Assembly: GCA_002293145.1 (NCBI GenBank)
Contig: DBCO01000032.1
Location: 59,916 to 110,863, forward strand
Direction of reading: 5' to 3'
DNA length: 50,948 bases
Source: Akkermansiaceae bacterium UBA956
GTDB taxonomy: Bacteria > Verrucomicrobiota > Verrucomicrobiia > Verrucomicrobiales > Akkermansiaceae
In this document: positions 41,150-50,195 of the stretch, piece by piece
Layout of the letters: each line of letters starts with the position of its first letter
Position numbering within the stretch: position 1 is the stretch's first letter
Notes under the pieces: model-generated
Told to the model about the DNA's origin: nothing
The model's input: only the letters and a program-made list of their open reading frames with translations
The model's database searches: none
Made by a program: the position numbers and the translations under genes

Positions 41150-42553
41150 TTATTTGGGTGAGAAGATGACCTCAGTGTCGGGTGAGTTGCCGAAAAAGCT
41201 GCCAACGTCCTTGAAGGTGATGAAGAGAAAGAGGCTGAAAATGAGCAAAACGCAGAATGTCTGGACATATTCGAGCACGCGCACTTTCACGGGGCGGCGG
41301 GCGATGAGTTCCATGATGGCGAGGGTGGTGTGACCGCCATCGAGCACGGGGAAGGGCAACATGTTGAAAATCGCGAGATTGACGTTGATCAGCACCAAAA
41401 AGGCAAGGAGTCGGCGCCAACCGTCTTTATCGGTGTCGAGCAGGTCAAATTTTGCCTTCGCAATACTGATCGGGCCGCTGAGTTGGTCGATGCCGATGTT
41501 CGATGCTGGCGAAATGAGAGCACCGATGGTCTTAACCATCATTTTTACGCTATCGGAGCATTGCTTGAGCGGTGAGGGATGAATGAGATGGGTGTCGGCT
41601 ACGTGCTCCATGTCCCAAGCGATGCCGAGCATGGGTGTCTTCGGATCGGGGGATTTTTGCGGCACCTCGGGAGTGAGAGTGATATTGAGTATTTCGGCTC
41701 CGCGCTGAACGGTCAATTGCGCGGCGCGGTAGTTGTTTTGCTTGTAGTGAGAGGTGATTTGTTGAGGCGACCAAAGCTTGGTATCATCGATGGCTGTAAT
41801 GACATCGCCTTTTTGTAATCCAGCGATGCGAGCAGGGCTGTTCAGCGAGGTCTCGGCAACAATTGTCTGGCTAGCGTAGGAAATGCCGACTTTGCGTAGG
41901 CCGCGGCGTTGGTAAAACTTAGTGGACTCAGTGATGAAGCCCGAGGTGATTTCACGCGGTTCCGTTTCACCTTCACGGATCACGGTAAATTTGATCGTTT
42001 CACCTTCGCTGAAAATGATTTTTTCGGTGATAAAATCGAGGCCACCGACGAATCCGAGGACTGGCTCACCATTGACAGCGGTGATGCGGTCGCCGATCTG
42101 GAAGCCCGCCTTGGAGGCTGGAGATTCCTCGGCGATGTAGCCGATGGTGGTCGAGGGAATGATGTCTACCGGTTTGCCTACATTCCAGACGATCAAGCCA
42201 ACGGCAAGGGCGAGGCCAAGCGAGAAAATCGGTCCAGCGACTGCGACGATGATTTTATCGATAGGTGAAATGGGCGGCAGTGGTTCATCTGTGGTGCGTT
42301 CACCCTCAATGGCATCCATTGGGGCGAGTTGAGGCAGGGAAACAAAGCCACCTGCGGGAATCCAGCCGAGGCCGTATTGCACGTCGTTGATGGTCTTGGA
42401 CCAGATGGGTTTACCGAACCAGACTTGGAATTTTTCGATTTTCAAGCCGCGCCAGCGTGCTGCGAGATAGTGCCCGAGCTCGTGGATGAAGATCATGAAA
42501 TTAAAGCTCAGGATGACGATGAGGATGAGAAGGATGTTTTTCAGTGTGTCCAT
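41150..42553 (-). CDS. rseP: RseP-type site-2 intramembrane metalloprotease with two PDZ domains
   Basis: 467 residues. The zinc motif HELGH is at 24-28 in the first membrane helix, and 'FPVLDGGHTT' near residues 401-410 is the second motif, with Asp ligand. Two PDZ domains lie between (about 130-200 and 220-290), including 'ESPASKAGFQIGDRITAVNG' and 'ARIAGLQKGDVITAIDD'. Site-2 proteases release anti-sigma factors and clear signal peptides. The neighbour downstream is a PhoD-like phosphatase. In many bacteria rseP lies with dxr, cdsA and bamA; here it does not. Confidence 0.93.
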   Translation of the reverse strand: MDTLKNILLILIVILSFNFMIFIHELGHYLAARWRGLKIEKFQVWFGKPIWSKTINDVQYGLGWIPAGGFVSLPQLAPMDAIEGERTTDEPLPPISPIDKIIVAVAGPIFSLGLALAVGLIVWNVGKPVDIIPSTTIGYIAEESPASKAGFQIGDRITAVNGEPVLGFVGGLDFITEKIIFSEGETIKFTVIREGETEPREITSGFITESTKFYQRRGLRKVGISYASQTIVAETSLNSPARIAGLQKGDVITAIDDTKLWSPQQITSHYKQNNYRAAQLTVQRGAEILNITLTPEVPQKSPDPKTPMLGIAWDMEHVADTHLIHPSPLKQCSDSVKMMVKTIGALISPASNIGIDQLSGPISIAKAKFDLLDTDKDGWRRLLAFLVLINVNLAIFNMLPFPVLDGGHTTLAIMELIARRPVKVRVLEYVQTFCVLLIFSLFLFITFKDVGSFFGNSPDTEVIFSPK

Positions 42554-42746
42554 GCGTTGATGGCATCAGGATAGTGGTAAATGAAAATCCTGCAAGGCAG
42601 AACATTATCGGTGTCGATGGAGGCATTATCGGCGAGGGTTATGTACGAAAGGAATGAGTGATAGCATGAGGCTTTATGTCATATTTTTGATTGTTCGCAT
42701 TTTTAGGGAAATTCAACATTTACGACTACAAGCAAGCGGGGACACA

Positions 42747-42950
42747 ATGCGGGAATTGGTGTTGCCGTTGGCTTGGTTGATTGGGGGCATCGGCACGTTG
42801 GGCGGGGTGATCTCGGTTTTGGCGGGGATCATTTGGACGACACTGCGCGACGTCTCGCGATTCAGGATAAAATTATCAAAAAAGTTACAGGTCGACATGG
42901 ACCGACTTTCAAAAGGTTGCGGTCACATAGTCTGTATTTGGAGACGTTAA
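42747..42950 (+). CDS. Small single-span membrane protein, possibly frame-damaged
   Basis: About 67 residues. A membrane helix ('LPLAWLIGGIGTLGGVISVL') is followed by a charged tail. After 'IIWTTLRD' the tail reads 'VSRFRIKLSKKLQVDMDRLS', but the neighbouring frame gives 'LAIQDKIIKK', which looks more like a normal helix, and the first frame then resumes well with 'LQVDMDRLSKGCG'. Compensating one-base shifts about 40 bp apart are possible. I cannot name a family. No operon partner. Confidence 0.35.
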   Translation: MRELVLPLAWLIGGIGTLGGVISVLAGIIWTTLRDVSRFRIKLSKKLQVDMDRLSKGCGHIVCIWRR

Positions 42951-43300
42951 GCATAAAAGCAATCATTACATTTCAGGGCTTCACGGAAGGGGCGGATACG
43001 CGGACCGGCGCAGAGGATTTGTATCTCTCGGTAGTGTGTCAATTCACTTCCCCGATTGTGACGACTTACCAACCTCGGCAGAGCTGATCGGTGTGGAAAA
43101 CTATGAAACAGCTAGGATTACCAGTTGTCGCAGGCGTGCCACAGATTTGCGCCAAGGAACTTCCAAGTAGAGCCGTAACCTTGCCCATAGGATAAATCGT
43201 TGCGTTCGCTGCGTGGCTCTTGTGAGTGCGCATCTTCATGTGGAAAAAATACCCTGTGCCCATGGCTCTGAGTGTGTCATCGGAGCAGGGATTTTCCCGG
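42951..43300. other. 350-bp gap with no supported gene
   Basis: The gap between the small membrane protein and the phosphatase-fold gene holds only weak open frames. A plus-strand frame of about 100 codons starting inside the previous gene runs to 43087 ('EGADTRTGAEDLYLSVV') but has no recognisable content. No hairpin with a T tail, tRNA-like pattern or dispersed phrase was seen. Confidence 0.5.
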
Positions 43301-45454
43301 TCACGGCTCACCTTGCGGGAAAATTTCTGCGATGCTAAATTCAGTGCGTTGGTCGACCCAGCGCTCGAGGGCTTGCTGCATGGCGGCGAATACTTCGGGG
43401 TGAGCGGCGGCGACGTTGCGCTCGCAGTGTTTATCTTGGGCGATGTGATAGAGTCGATAATGCCGGCCACCGCTGGCAGTGGGGGTGAGGATGATTTTCC
43501 AGTTCTCGGTGCGCAGCATGCGCTCTTTGGCATCGACCAAGGGCTGCTCGTATTCGGGTCGCAGCACAAAGTGGTAGTCGTATTGGTCATCGATGAAGTT
43601 GAGTTCATCCATCGGCGGCAGCTTGGGGCGCTCGACATTTTCGACGCGAAATTGGATGAAGGGGAATCCTGTTTCGGCATAGAAGGGTCGTGATTTGGCT
43701 TGGCTGCGATCGCTGAACCAAGGCGTAAAACTTTGTCCTTCCCACGATGCGGGGCGCGGTATTTTGACGAGGTCGGCGATGCTGGGGGCGATGTCGATGC
43801 TGCGCACGATCTGCGGAAAGGTTTGGGGCGGGAGACCGGGAACGTATACGATGAGGGGAATGTGATTGGATTGGTCGCCGCCGTGAAAGCTCAGACCGTG
43901 GCCGAGGGTGGCTCCTGGCTCGTAGAGATCATCGCCGTGATCGGAGTTGATGATGACGATGGTGTTTTGGTCGAGCCCATGTTTTTTGAGCGCCTCGAGA
44001 ATGCGTTTGACGCAGTCGTCGAATTGGCGCGTGCAGCCATCGTAGAGGGCGGAGATTTGTTGCGCATCAGCAGGGCTGAGCTTGTTCCATTTATTTTCGA
44101 GATCGGTGCCGCCGATGAATTCATCGATGTCGAAGTCTACGGATGTTTTGTTTTTCCCTTGGTAGTGAGGATCGGCAAACATGCTGTTGTAGGGCTCTAT
44201 GGTGCGATAGGGGAGGTGATTGCAGGAGAAGAAAACGTGGCTATAAAATCGTTGGCCAGTGGCTGCCATGGTGCTGATTTTTTCCTCGACGCGCGAGGTG
44301 ACAATTTCTGGGGTGACGAATTGCGCAAAGGATTGGATCTCGGGGAAAATACGATAGCCGACCGAGTTATCGAAGTAGAGTGGGATTACAAAGTGGGAGA
44401 GGATGACGGCCTGGCTCATGTAGATTTGAAAGCTATCGAACGATGAGACGGAGATGTCTTCGTGACCGAGTGGCATCATTTGGTAGAAGCCAGCGCACCA
44501 GTCGCCAATGGCGGAGGTGTGATAGCCTTGCTCCTGCAAAATGGTGGCCATCGGTTCTACGATTTTCGTAGTAGTTTCGACCTGTGCTTTCCCCGGATAC
44601 ATATGGCGGAAGCCGTGAGTGTGGGGGTATTGAGCGCTGTGCAGGCTCGTATTGGACTCAAGCGTGGAGGCGATGGGCGTGAAGCAATGAGTGAAAACTT
44701 GCGAGCTTGCGGCGAGGGCATCGATGGTGGGCGAAACGCCAGTGGCTGCGATGCCATCGGCGCGTTGGGGACGATAGCCGGTAAAGCCCAGGCGGTCACC
44801 GCGGAGTGAGTCGGAGCCGATGATGAGAACGTTCCATTGTTTTTGAGGACTGTTAGCAATCGGGGTTGGTTTTTTCTGAGGAATAAGCGACGAGGTTAGT
44901 GTCACGAGTGAGAGGCTGATAAGGATGCCAAAGGCAATGCGGTGGGGGCGGCGGTGAGACCTCCAACGATAAAAATGCCATCCGATGGCGAATAGGATGT
45001 AGGCTATGGGCAGCAAGGTGAAGGTAAAGTAGGCGAGCCATTCAGGAAGCAAGCCGCACAGGTGATCATACCATTGGCCGAATTCGGATTCGTGCAAAAA
45101 GTAGGGTCGCGTGCGTGAAAGTCGTAATAAGCAGAAAAGATGAAAGCCCCAGCTAAGTGCGAAGGCGCGCAAGATCGACCAAATTCCTTGGCGTGAAGAT
45201 GACTTCTCCCAGCGTTGCCACAGCGGCATGATGAGAAAATAGGCGACGCATCCTATAAGCGCGTAAGCGATAATGGCGTAAATATTTTCACCTAACAGAA
45301 ATAGTTGATGTTTCTCGCGGGCAAGGGCGCTGAATTTATTGTCCATGTCACTGGAGCTAAATGCTAATCGGTAGAGACCGGTTAGATACTGGCAGAGCAG
45401 GAAAAAGACGATGCCATAGATGCAGTTACGTGCACGTTGAGTGGAGCTAGGCAT
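43301..45454 (-). CDS. Membrane enzyme of the alkaline-phosphatase/sulfatase fold with atypical active-site Thr
   Basis: About 717 residues: several membrane helices in the first 210 residues, then a periplasmic sulfatase-fold domain beginning 'WNVLIIGSDSLRGDRLGF'. The metal site 'IINSDHGDDLYEPGATLGHG' is intact. Where sulfatases have C/S-x-P-S-R, this has 'TLESNTSL', putting Thr in the nucleophile position and no formylglycine motif. That pattern, with N-terminal helices, is closer to phospho- or phosphoglycerol transferases (LtaS/EptA-like layout) than to sulfatases. It likely modifies an envelope lipid or glycan. The ATG at 45454 lies 2 bp after the upstream stop, so the two genes are one operon. 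Confidence 0.8.
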   Translation of the reverse strand: MPSSTQRARNCIYGIVFFLLCQYLTGLYRLAFSSSDMDNKFSALAREKHQLFLLGENIYAIIAYALIGCVAYFLIMPLWQRWEKSSSRQGIWSILRAFALSWGFHLFCLLRLSRTRPYFLHESEFGQWYDHLCGLLPEWLAYFTFTLLPIAYILFAIGWHFYRWRSHRRPHRIAFGILISLSLVTLTSSLIPQKKPTPIANSPQKQWNVLIIGSDSLRGDRLGFTGYRPQRADGIAATGVSPTIDALAASSQVFTHCFTPIASTLESNTSLHSAQYPHTHGFRHMYPGKAQVETTTKIVEPMATILQEQGYHTSAIGDWCAGFYQMMPLGHEDISVSSFDSFQIYMSQAVILSHFVIPLYFDNSVGYRIFPEIQSFAQFVTPEIVTSRVEEKISTMAATGQRFYSHVFFSCNHLPYRTIEPYNSMFADPHYQGKNKTSVDFDIDEFIGGTDLENKWNKLSPADAQQISALYDGCTRQFDDCVKRILEALKKHGLDQNTIVIINSDHGDDLYEPGATLGHGLSFHGGDQSNHIPLIVYVPGLPPQTFPQIVRSIDIAPSIADLVKIPRPASWEGQSFTPWFSDRSQAKSRPFYAETGFPFIQFRVENVERPKLPPMDELNFIDDQYDYHFVLRPEYEQPLVDAKERMLRTENWKIILTPTASGGRHYRLYHIAQDKHCERNVAAAHPEVFAAMQQALERWVDQRTEFSIAEIFPQGEP

Positions 45455-45455
45455 A

Positions 45456-46589
45456 TCAATCTTCAATGGTGGTGGGCGGATCAATTCGGTGAATGTCGTT
45501 GCTGATGTATTTATCAATTACGACGGAATCGGGTGATTTGAGTGCTTTGCTCGCTTGAAGTCGGAGGATAAACGTGCGCTTTCCTGCGAGATAAGAATTA
45601 TGAATCGAGGCGTGGGCTTGTGAATTCCGCGCGACATACCCGTAAAGTGTTTTACTGCTATCTTTTTCTGTTAGTTCATAGCAGCACCATCGCGATTCGT
45701 CAGCAAACTCCATAAGGTAGCGGTTGGTTGGTTTGGTTTTGAGGCGGAATGCTATGGGTCGGCTAGGCTTTTCGTTAATGTAGTTATCCCATGCCATGGG
45801 CTGGTAGTAGACGTGGCTCTCCCAGTCGATCTTGACTTGATCCTTCTCGATTTGCTCGATGAGCAAGGCTTCGCCAGTGACGTCATCGAGCGGAGCGATA
45901 ACGCGCCAAAAAGTTTTTCCACCCAGAGTTAATGGTTCATAACCAGTGGTGGTGACGGCCTTGAGAGGGGTGATAGGGCGAGTGTGGTAGTGATGCATCA
46001 TGCGTGCTTTGATGACATCAGGGTAGCGAACGTAGCGCAATTTTTCCTCGATGGATGAGGCGGCCAGATAGGCTTTGACGGTCTGATCGATGGCGGTGAC
46101 GACAGCGCGCGCATCACTTTCTTCCATTTCATTGAAACGCAAGGTGGTATTCTGTTGCTGGACGATTTGTGCTTCCTTGTGTTCGCTGGTGAATACTAAG
46201 TAGCCGATATAGACGAGCGCGGCGATGATTAGCGTAGAAAAGAGGGAAATCCAACCGAAGGGTAGAGTTTTGGTTTTTCCTCCCCATTCTTTTTCGATGG
46301 CACACGGATCATACACGTCATGCTGCATGATTTCATCGATGTTGTAACCGATGCTTTTACCCTCGAAGTTTTTTCTGCGAGTTTGCTCCTGCATGACAAA
46401 AGGCTCATCCTGTTGAGGGGGTGTGCTTTCTTGTTCCTCGACGATCCTGACGCCAGGGGTTTTGAACTTGCGCATAGAGTCCGCAAGTTTGGGAGTTCGA
46501 TTTTTTTTCACATCGTCTAGACGAACAACACGACGGCTAGACTGCGAAGAGTCAGAGGTGCCGAGTTTGATGATAGGTTCTTCGTCCAT
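45456..46589 (-). CDS. Unknown single-span membrane protein upstream of the phosphatase-fold enzyme
   Basis: About 377 residues from the ATG at 46589. The N-terminal 120 residues are polar, charged and probably disordered ('SSQSSRRVVRLDDVKKN'), followed by a membrane helix near 140-160 ('ISLFSTLIIAALVYIGYLVF') and a periplasmic domain of mixed strands ('GEALLIEQIEKDQVKIDWES', 'VIAPLDDVTG'). Not a recognised family. The stop and the next ATG are 2 bp apart, so it is co-transcribed with the phosphatase-fold enzyme and probably works with it at the membrane. A longer frame upstream overlaps the divergent gene. Confidence 0.65.
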   Translation of the reverse strand: MDEEPIIKLGTSDSSQSSRRVVRLDDVKKNRTPKLADSMRKFKTPGVRIVEEQESTPPQQDEPFVMQEQTRRKNFEGKSIGYNIDEIMQHDVYDPCAIEKEWGGKTKTLPFGWISLFSTLIIAALVYIGYLVFTSEHKEAQIVQQQNTTLRFNEMEESDARAVVTAIDQTVKAYLAASSIEEKLRYVRYPDVIKARMMHHYHTRPITPLKAVTTTGYEPLTLGGKTFWRVIAPLDDVTGEALLIEQIEKDQVKIDWESHVYYQPMAWDNYINEKPSRPIAFRLKTKPTNRYLMEFADESRWCCYELTEKDSSKTLYGYVARNSQAHASIHNSYLAGKRTFILRLQASKALKSPDSVVIDKYISNDIHRIDPPTTIED

Positions 46590-46663
46590 AATGGTGCGTG
46601 GCAAAGACACGATAGTCGAAAAACATGTTCGACGCAATCCTGGAACTTGTGTAAATCGTGTGC

Positions 46664-47779
46664 ATGCCAGCACCGCGCATACTGATCGTCACAGCATCCT
46701 TCGGAGAAGGGCACAATAGTGCCGCGCGCAATCTTGCAATGGGCTTAGAAGGCCAGGGGGCGGTATGCCTAGTGGCAGACCCGTGCATGCGTGCGATGCC
46801 AGCTTTGACAAATATGCTATGCAAGTGCTACCGCTACATCACCACTCACTTGCCACGCTTATGGTATCGCATTTATTTATCGACGGACGACATGGATTTA
46901 TCTCGTCAAAGATCCTATGTGATGAGGAAACCGGAAAATGATTTAGCGAGGCTGCTTGATGAATTTCAGCCAGATGCGGTGGTGAGTACGTATCCGATTT
47001 ATCCGTATTTCTTGGATCGCATCTTATCCGCGAAGCAGAAAAGACCTGCAGTTTTCACGGTGATCACGGACTCGATCGAGATCAATGCTTCGTGGAAAAA
47101 AGCGCCAAATACCACCTGGTTGGTGACGGATCCATATACGCGCGATGGATTGACTCAAGCGGGCCTGCCAGCCGAGCGCTTAGTAGATACAGGGTTTCCT
47201 GTCCATCCGCAGTTTGCAACCATGCATGGAGTGGATGGAGAGGGCGCAGTCGATCCGTTTCGCGTGTTGTATTTTCCGACGGCTAAAAAGCCTCATGTGC
47301 GCCGAGTAGCAAGGGCCTTCTTGCAAGCATCTCCCGAGGTGCATATCACCATAGTATTAGGAAAAAATATTCGTTTGCTCTACACGCGAGCGAAGGAAAT
47401 TCAGCGCGAGTTTCCCGGTCGCGTCAAGTTGATCGGGTGGACGCGCCGTGTGCCATCGTTGCTGAACACGCACCACTTGGTCGTGGGTAAAGCCGGTGGC
47501 GCCACGGTGCATGAGGCGATAGCGGCGCAGTGTCCGATGATCGTTTATCATCTTGTGCCAGGCCAGGAAGAGGGTAATTTGCAATTGTTAGAAATTTTGG
47601 GCGCAGGGCGTTTGGCGGAAAATCCTGCACAGATCACAGCGATCATGCGAGATCTTTTGTGGGATCGCGCCGCGGGATGGCGCGGCATGAAGCGTAAATT
47701 GGCGGCCTATCGGCGGAACTCGGGGAGTCTGCTGGCAAGTCGAGTCATTTTATCAGCCATTTCTTCATCAAAAACATGA
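46664..47779 (+). CDS. MGDG-synthase/MurG-like glycosyltransferase
   Basis: About 371 residues, GT-B fold. The N-terminal 'ILIVTASFGEGHNSAARNL' matches the monogalactosyldiacylglycerol synthase and UgtP family rather than MurG. 'HHLVVGKAGGATVHEAIAAQ' carries the conserved 'GKAGG-T-EA' nucleotide-sugar block, and 'LVPGQEEGNLQLLE' follows. The enzyme would transfer a sugar to a lipid such as diacylglycerol. It is divergent from the membrane operon with barely 75 bp between the chosen starts, so promoters overlap. The ATG at 46664 is preferred to 46658. Confidence 0.85.
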   Translation: MPAPRILIVTASFGEGHNSAARNLAMGLEGQGAVCLVADPCMRAMPALTNMLCKCYRYITTHLPRLWYRIYLSTDDMDLSRQRSYVMRKPENDLARLLDEFQPDAVVSTYPIYPYFLDRILSAKQKRPAVFTVITDSIEINASWKKAPNTTWLVTDPYTRDGLTQAGLPAERLVDTGFPVHPQFATMHGVDGEGAVDPFRVLYFPTAKKPHVRRVARAFLQASPEVHITIVLGKNIRLLYTRAKEIQREFPGRVKLIGWTRRVPSLLNTHHLVVGKAGGATVHEAIAAQCPMIVYHLVPGQEEGNLQLLEILGAGRLAENPAQITAIMRDLLWDRAAGWRGMKRKLAAYRRNSGSLLASRVILSAISSSKT

Positions 47780-47806
47780 ATCATAACACACTCATATTCG
47801 CTGCTG

Positions 47807-48212
47807 GATTTTTATGGTGATTACTTTTGGAACTTTGCGCGGACAGAGCCTGCTGAGCGAGTCGGAATGGCACCGACGACAATGCTCAGGCCAATCCTGC
47901 GCAGGCGATCATGGCGAGTCGAAGAGCGTGCACACAGCGTAAGCTGCATCAGATTAGAGTTCACGGTAAGATTCGCATTGCTGATGGCACAGTTGTCCCA
48001 GAAACCTCAATCCCCACAATCGAATCGTAAGATGTTAGAGGGGCACGAGCACGGCAGCTTACGCGCTACCTGAGTAAACTGCAGGGCGCACTGGACTACA
48101 CAATTAGCGGCGAGAGGGACTGGATACCGGCGCTTGGGAAACGAGCTTTATGATCTCGGAGAAATCGGACAAAAAGCACATCGTGATCATCAAGGGTCAC
48201 ACGTTGCCTTAA
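47807..48212 (+). pseudogene. Broken gene of unidentified family
   Basis: Protein-like segments appear in more than one frame. 'DFYGDYFWNFARTEPAERVG' is read in one frame from 47807. A second frame gives 'QANPAQAIMASRRACTQRKL' and 'RVHGKIRIADGTVVPETSIP', ending in TAA at 48028-48030; after it comes 'QLTRYLSKLQGALDYTISGE', then TGA at 48151-48153. A one-base shift there resumes as 'MISEKSDKKHIVIIKGHTLP' with a stop at 48210-48212. I do not know the family. At least one stop and two frameshifts suggest a dead gene. Its last bases overlap the convergent thioredoxin-like gene. Confidence 0.5.
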
Positions 48213-48793
48213 GGGGCACAAAACCATTGTGGCTCTTGACCTGGCTTCCATTTGATATTGCAGCCGCTTGCTGGCTTAGTGCTGGTGGGTGGTGCTTCGC
48301 CGTCGAGCATGCGATCGATGGCTTCTTGCAAGTCGGAACCGGTCGCGACACTGCCATTTTTCGGACGAGAGTCATCGAATTGACCTGCGTAGAACAAGGC
48401 AAGGTTTTCATCGAAGAGAAAAAAATCGGGTGTGCATGCCGCGCCGTATGCCTTGGCGATAGCCTGAGTTTCATCGATAAGATAGGGGAAGTTCCACTTA
48501 TGAGTCGCGGCAAATTCTTTCATGAATTCAGGGCCATCTTGTGGATAAGCGGCGAGATCATTCGAGTTGATGCAGATCGTTTCCACGCGAAGTGCTGCGG
48601 CGCGGTCAGCAAATTCGCCGAGTTCGCTTGCGAGGTGGACGACGTAAGGACAATGGTTGCAGGCAAAAAATACGATGGTGCCTAGAGATCCGCGGGCCTC
48701 GCCGAGAGTGACGATTTCCCCCTTTGCGTTAGGGAGTGCAAAATCAGGAGCTGTGGAGCTAGGACGAAGTGTGAAGGTGGAATCTGCGCGCAT
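48209..48793 (-). CDS. Thioredoxin-fold (AhpC/TSA-like) redox protein
   Basis: 194 residues, cytoplasmic, with no signal peptide. A CxxC centre lies at C45-C48 in 'VFFACNHCPYV', followed by the 'INSNDLAAYPQD' and 'TPDFFLFDENLALFYAGQFD' segments of the redoxin fold. The C-terminus ends 'GCNIKWKPGQEPQW', a conserved tail in this subgroup. Probably a thiol reductant or peroxidase-like protein; the partner is unknown. Divergent neighbours are absent; it is convergent with the broken gene at 47.8 kb. Confidence 0.85.
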   Translation of the reverse strand: MRADSTFTLRPSSTAPDFALPNAKGEIVTLGEARGSLGTIVFFACNHCPYVVHLASELGEFADRAAALRVETICINSNDLAAYPQDGPEFMKEFAATHKWNFPYLIDETQAIAKAYGAACTPDFFLFDENLALFYAGQFDDSRPKNGSVATGSDLQEAIDRMLDGEAPPTSTKPASGCNIKWKPGQEPQWFCAP

Positions 48794-48832
48794 GAGTATG
48801 ATTTGGTTCGAGTGAGTGTGAGTGAGTTGAAT

Positions 48833-49738
48833 TTAGGGACGCTCCAGAGCCCAACGCAGGAGTTTTTCTGAGTCTTTCCAAATGTTGGGCGTATTGGATT
48901 TGAGAACAACGACAATCGCGGCGCGGTTGCCAATTTCGCCGGTGCAGATCAGGCAGCGTCCTGCGGCATTGGTGGTTCCCGTTTTCATGCCGTTGCAATA
49001 CGCTACAGTTTGAAGCACTTTGTTGGTGTTTTCTAGCGCAATTGTGCGGCCAGAATTGAAGCGAAAGGTCATGTTTTTTGTGGATATGAAGGAGCGGAGG
49101 AGGGGCGAGCGGTAGGCTTGGCGCGCGGCGATGGCCATATCGCGAGCGGTAGAATATTGATTGGGCTCGGTCAAGCCGTGTGGATTTTGGAAGCGGGATT
49201 GGCGCATGCCGAGCTTGGCGGCGTGGGCATTCATCATAGCGCTGAAATTTTCCTGGCTGCCAGCGACATCGCGAGCGAGTGCTCGAGCTACATCGTTTGC
49301 GCTCTTGACCATGAGAACTTTGAGTAGTTCGCGACGGGTGTATGTTTCACCGGGTTTGAGATAAAGTTTTGTTGGTTCGCATTGCCCATCTGATGAGGCG
49401 ATGGTGACTTGTTTATCGACGTCGCCGCCTTCAAGCACACAGAGCGCGGTGATGATTTTTTGGGTGGATGCTACTTGGCGAGGCATGTCGGCATTTTTTG
49501 CATAGAGCACACGTCCAGAGCCAATGTCGATCACGATGGCTGACTCGGCGGCGACGGCTGGAGGAGCTATCTGAGGAATCGAGCCGGGCAGTGGCTGTGG
49601 GATGCTGTTGGGGCTAACCTTGATGGAAGGGGCATTGGCGCCACGGTGTGGCGATGGATCTGGATTGCCACCGCAGGATGCGATGAATAAGGATGCGATG
49701 ATGGTGAAATGATAGATGTGGAACTTGCAGCGTGCCAT
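48833..49738 (-). CDS. D-alanyl-D-alanine carboxypeptidase (S11) lipoprotein
   Basis: About 301 residues from the ATG at 49738 (a longer frame overlaps iscA). A lipobox 'FIASC' puts the lipidated Cys at residue 22, so it is membrane-anchored rather than freely secreted. The three penicillin-binding motifs are present: S91-T-Q-K94 in 'VASTQKIITA', 'KSANDVARAL' (SxN) and 'KTGTTNAAG' (KTG). The enzyme trims the terminal D-Ala of peptidoglycan stems and is a DacA/PBP5 relative, without the C-terminal amphipathic helix of PBP5. Divergent from iscA. Confidence 0.9.
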   Translation of the reverse strand: MARCKFHIYHFTIIASLFIASCGGNPDPSPHRGANAPSIKVSPNSIPQPLPGSIPQIAPPAVAAESAIVIDIGSGRVLYAKNADMPRQVASTQKIITALCVLEGGDVDKQVTIASSDGQCEPTKLYLKPGETYTRRELLKVLMVKSANDVARALARDVAGSQENFSAMMNAHAAKLGMRQSRFQNPHGLTEPNQYSTARDMAIAARQAYRSPLLRSFISTKNMTFRFNSGRTIALENTNKVLQTVAYCNGMKTGTTNAAGRCLICTGEIGNRAAIVVVLKSNTPNIWKDSEKLLRWALERP

Positions 49739-49832
49739 GGGCGCATGATAGAGGGAAATTCTGCCTGTGGGAAAGGGAAAAATGAATGCTGTTTGACTTG
49801 CAGGCAAATCTCGCGCATCCTGCCGGCAGGCC

Positions 49833-50192
49833 ATGGCAGAGATCAATTACAAAGTCGGGAATGAAAAACTCATCCGGGTGATGGATGCGGCATCAGCGCA
49901 CTTGCGTGGCTTGCTTGAAAAGCAGGGGCGTAGCAGTGGGGCCTTAAGGATTGCGGTGATCGGCGGTGGATGCAGTGGGCTGCAATACAAAATGGATTTG
50001 ATCGATGGGCCGCGCGATCGTGACATCATGGTGCCAAGCAATGGTGTAAACGTCGTGATCGATCCGAAAAGTGCGCTTTTTGTGAGCGGCAGTGAATTGG
50101 ATTGGTCCGATGATCTTCAGCAGGGCGGCTTCAAGGTGAGCAATCCTAATGCATTGGTGACTTGTTCCTGCGGTGAGAGTTTTGCTGCGTAA
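49833..50192 (+). CDS. HesB/IscA-family iron-sulfur scaffold or carrier
   Basis: 119 residues. The three conserved cysteines are C47, C111 and C113 ('IGGGCSGLQYKM' and 'VTCSCGESFAA'), the usual C-x63-C-G/S-C spacing. It carries or delivers Fe-S clusters to targets. It is followed 3 bp later by an HscB-like gene, consistent with an ISC-type operon, but iscU, iscS and hscA are not in the window. IscA versus ErpA cannot be told, so no symbol is given. Confidence 0.9.
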   Translation: MAEINYKVGNEKLIRVMDAASAHLRGLLEKQGRSSGALRIAVIGGGCSGLQYKMDLIDGPRDRDIMVPSNGVNVVIDPKSALFVSGSELDWSDDLQQGGFKVSNPNALVTCSCGESFAA

Positions 50193-50195
50193 TTC

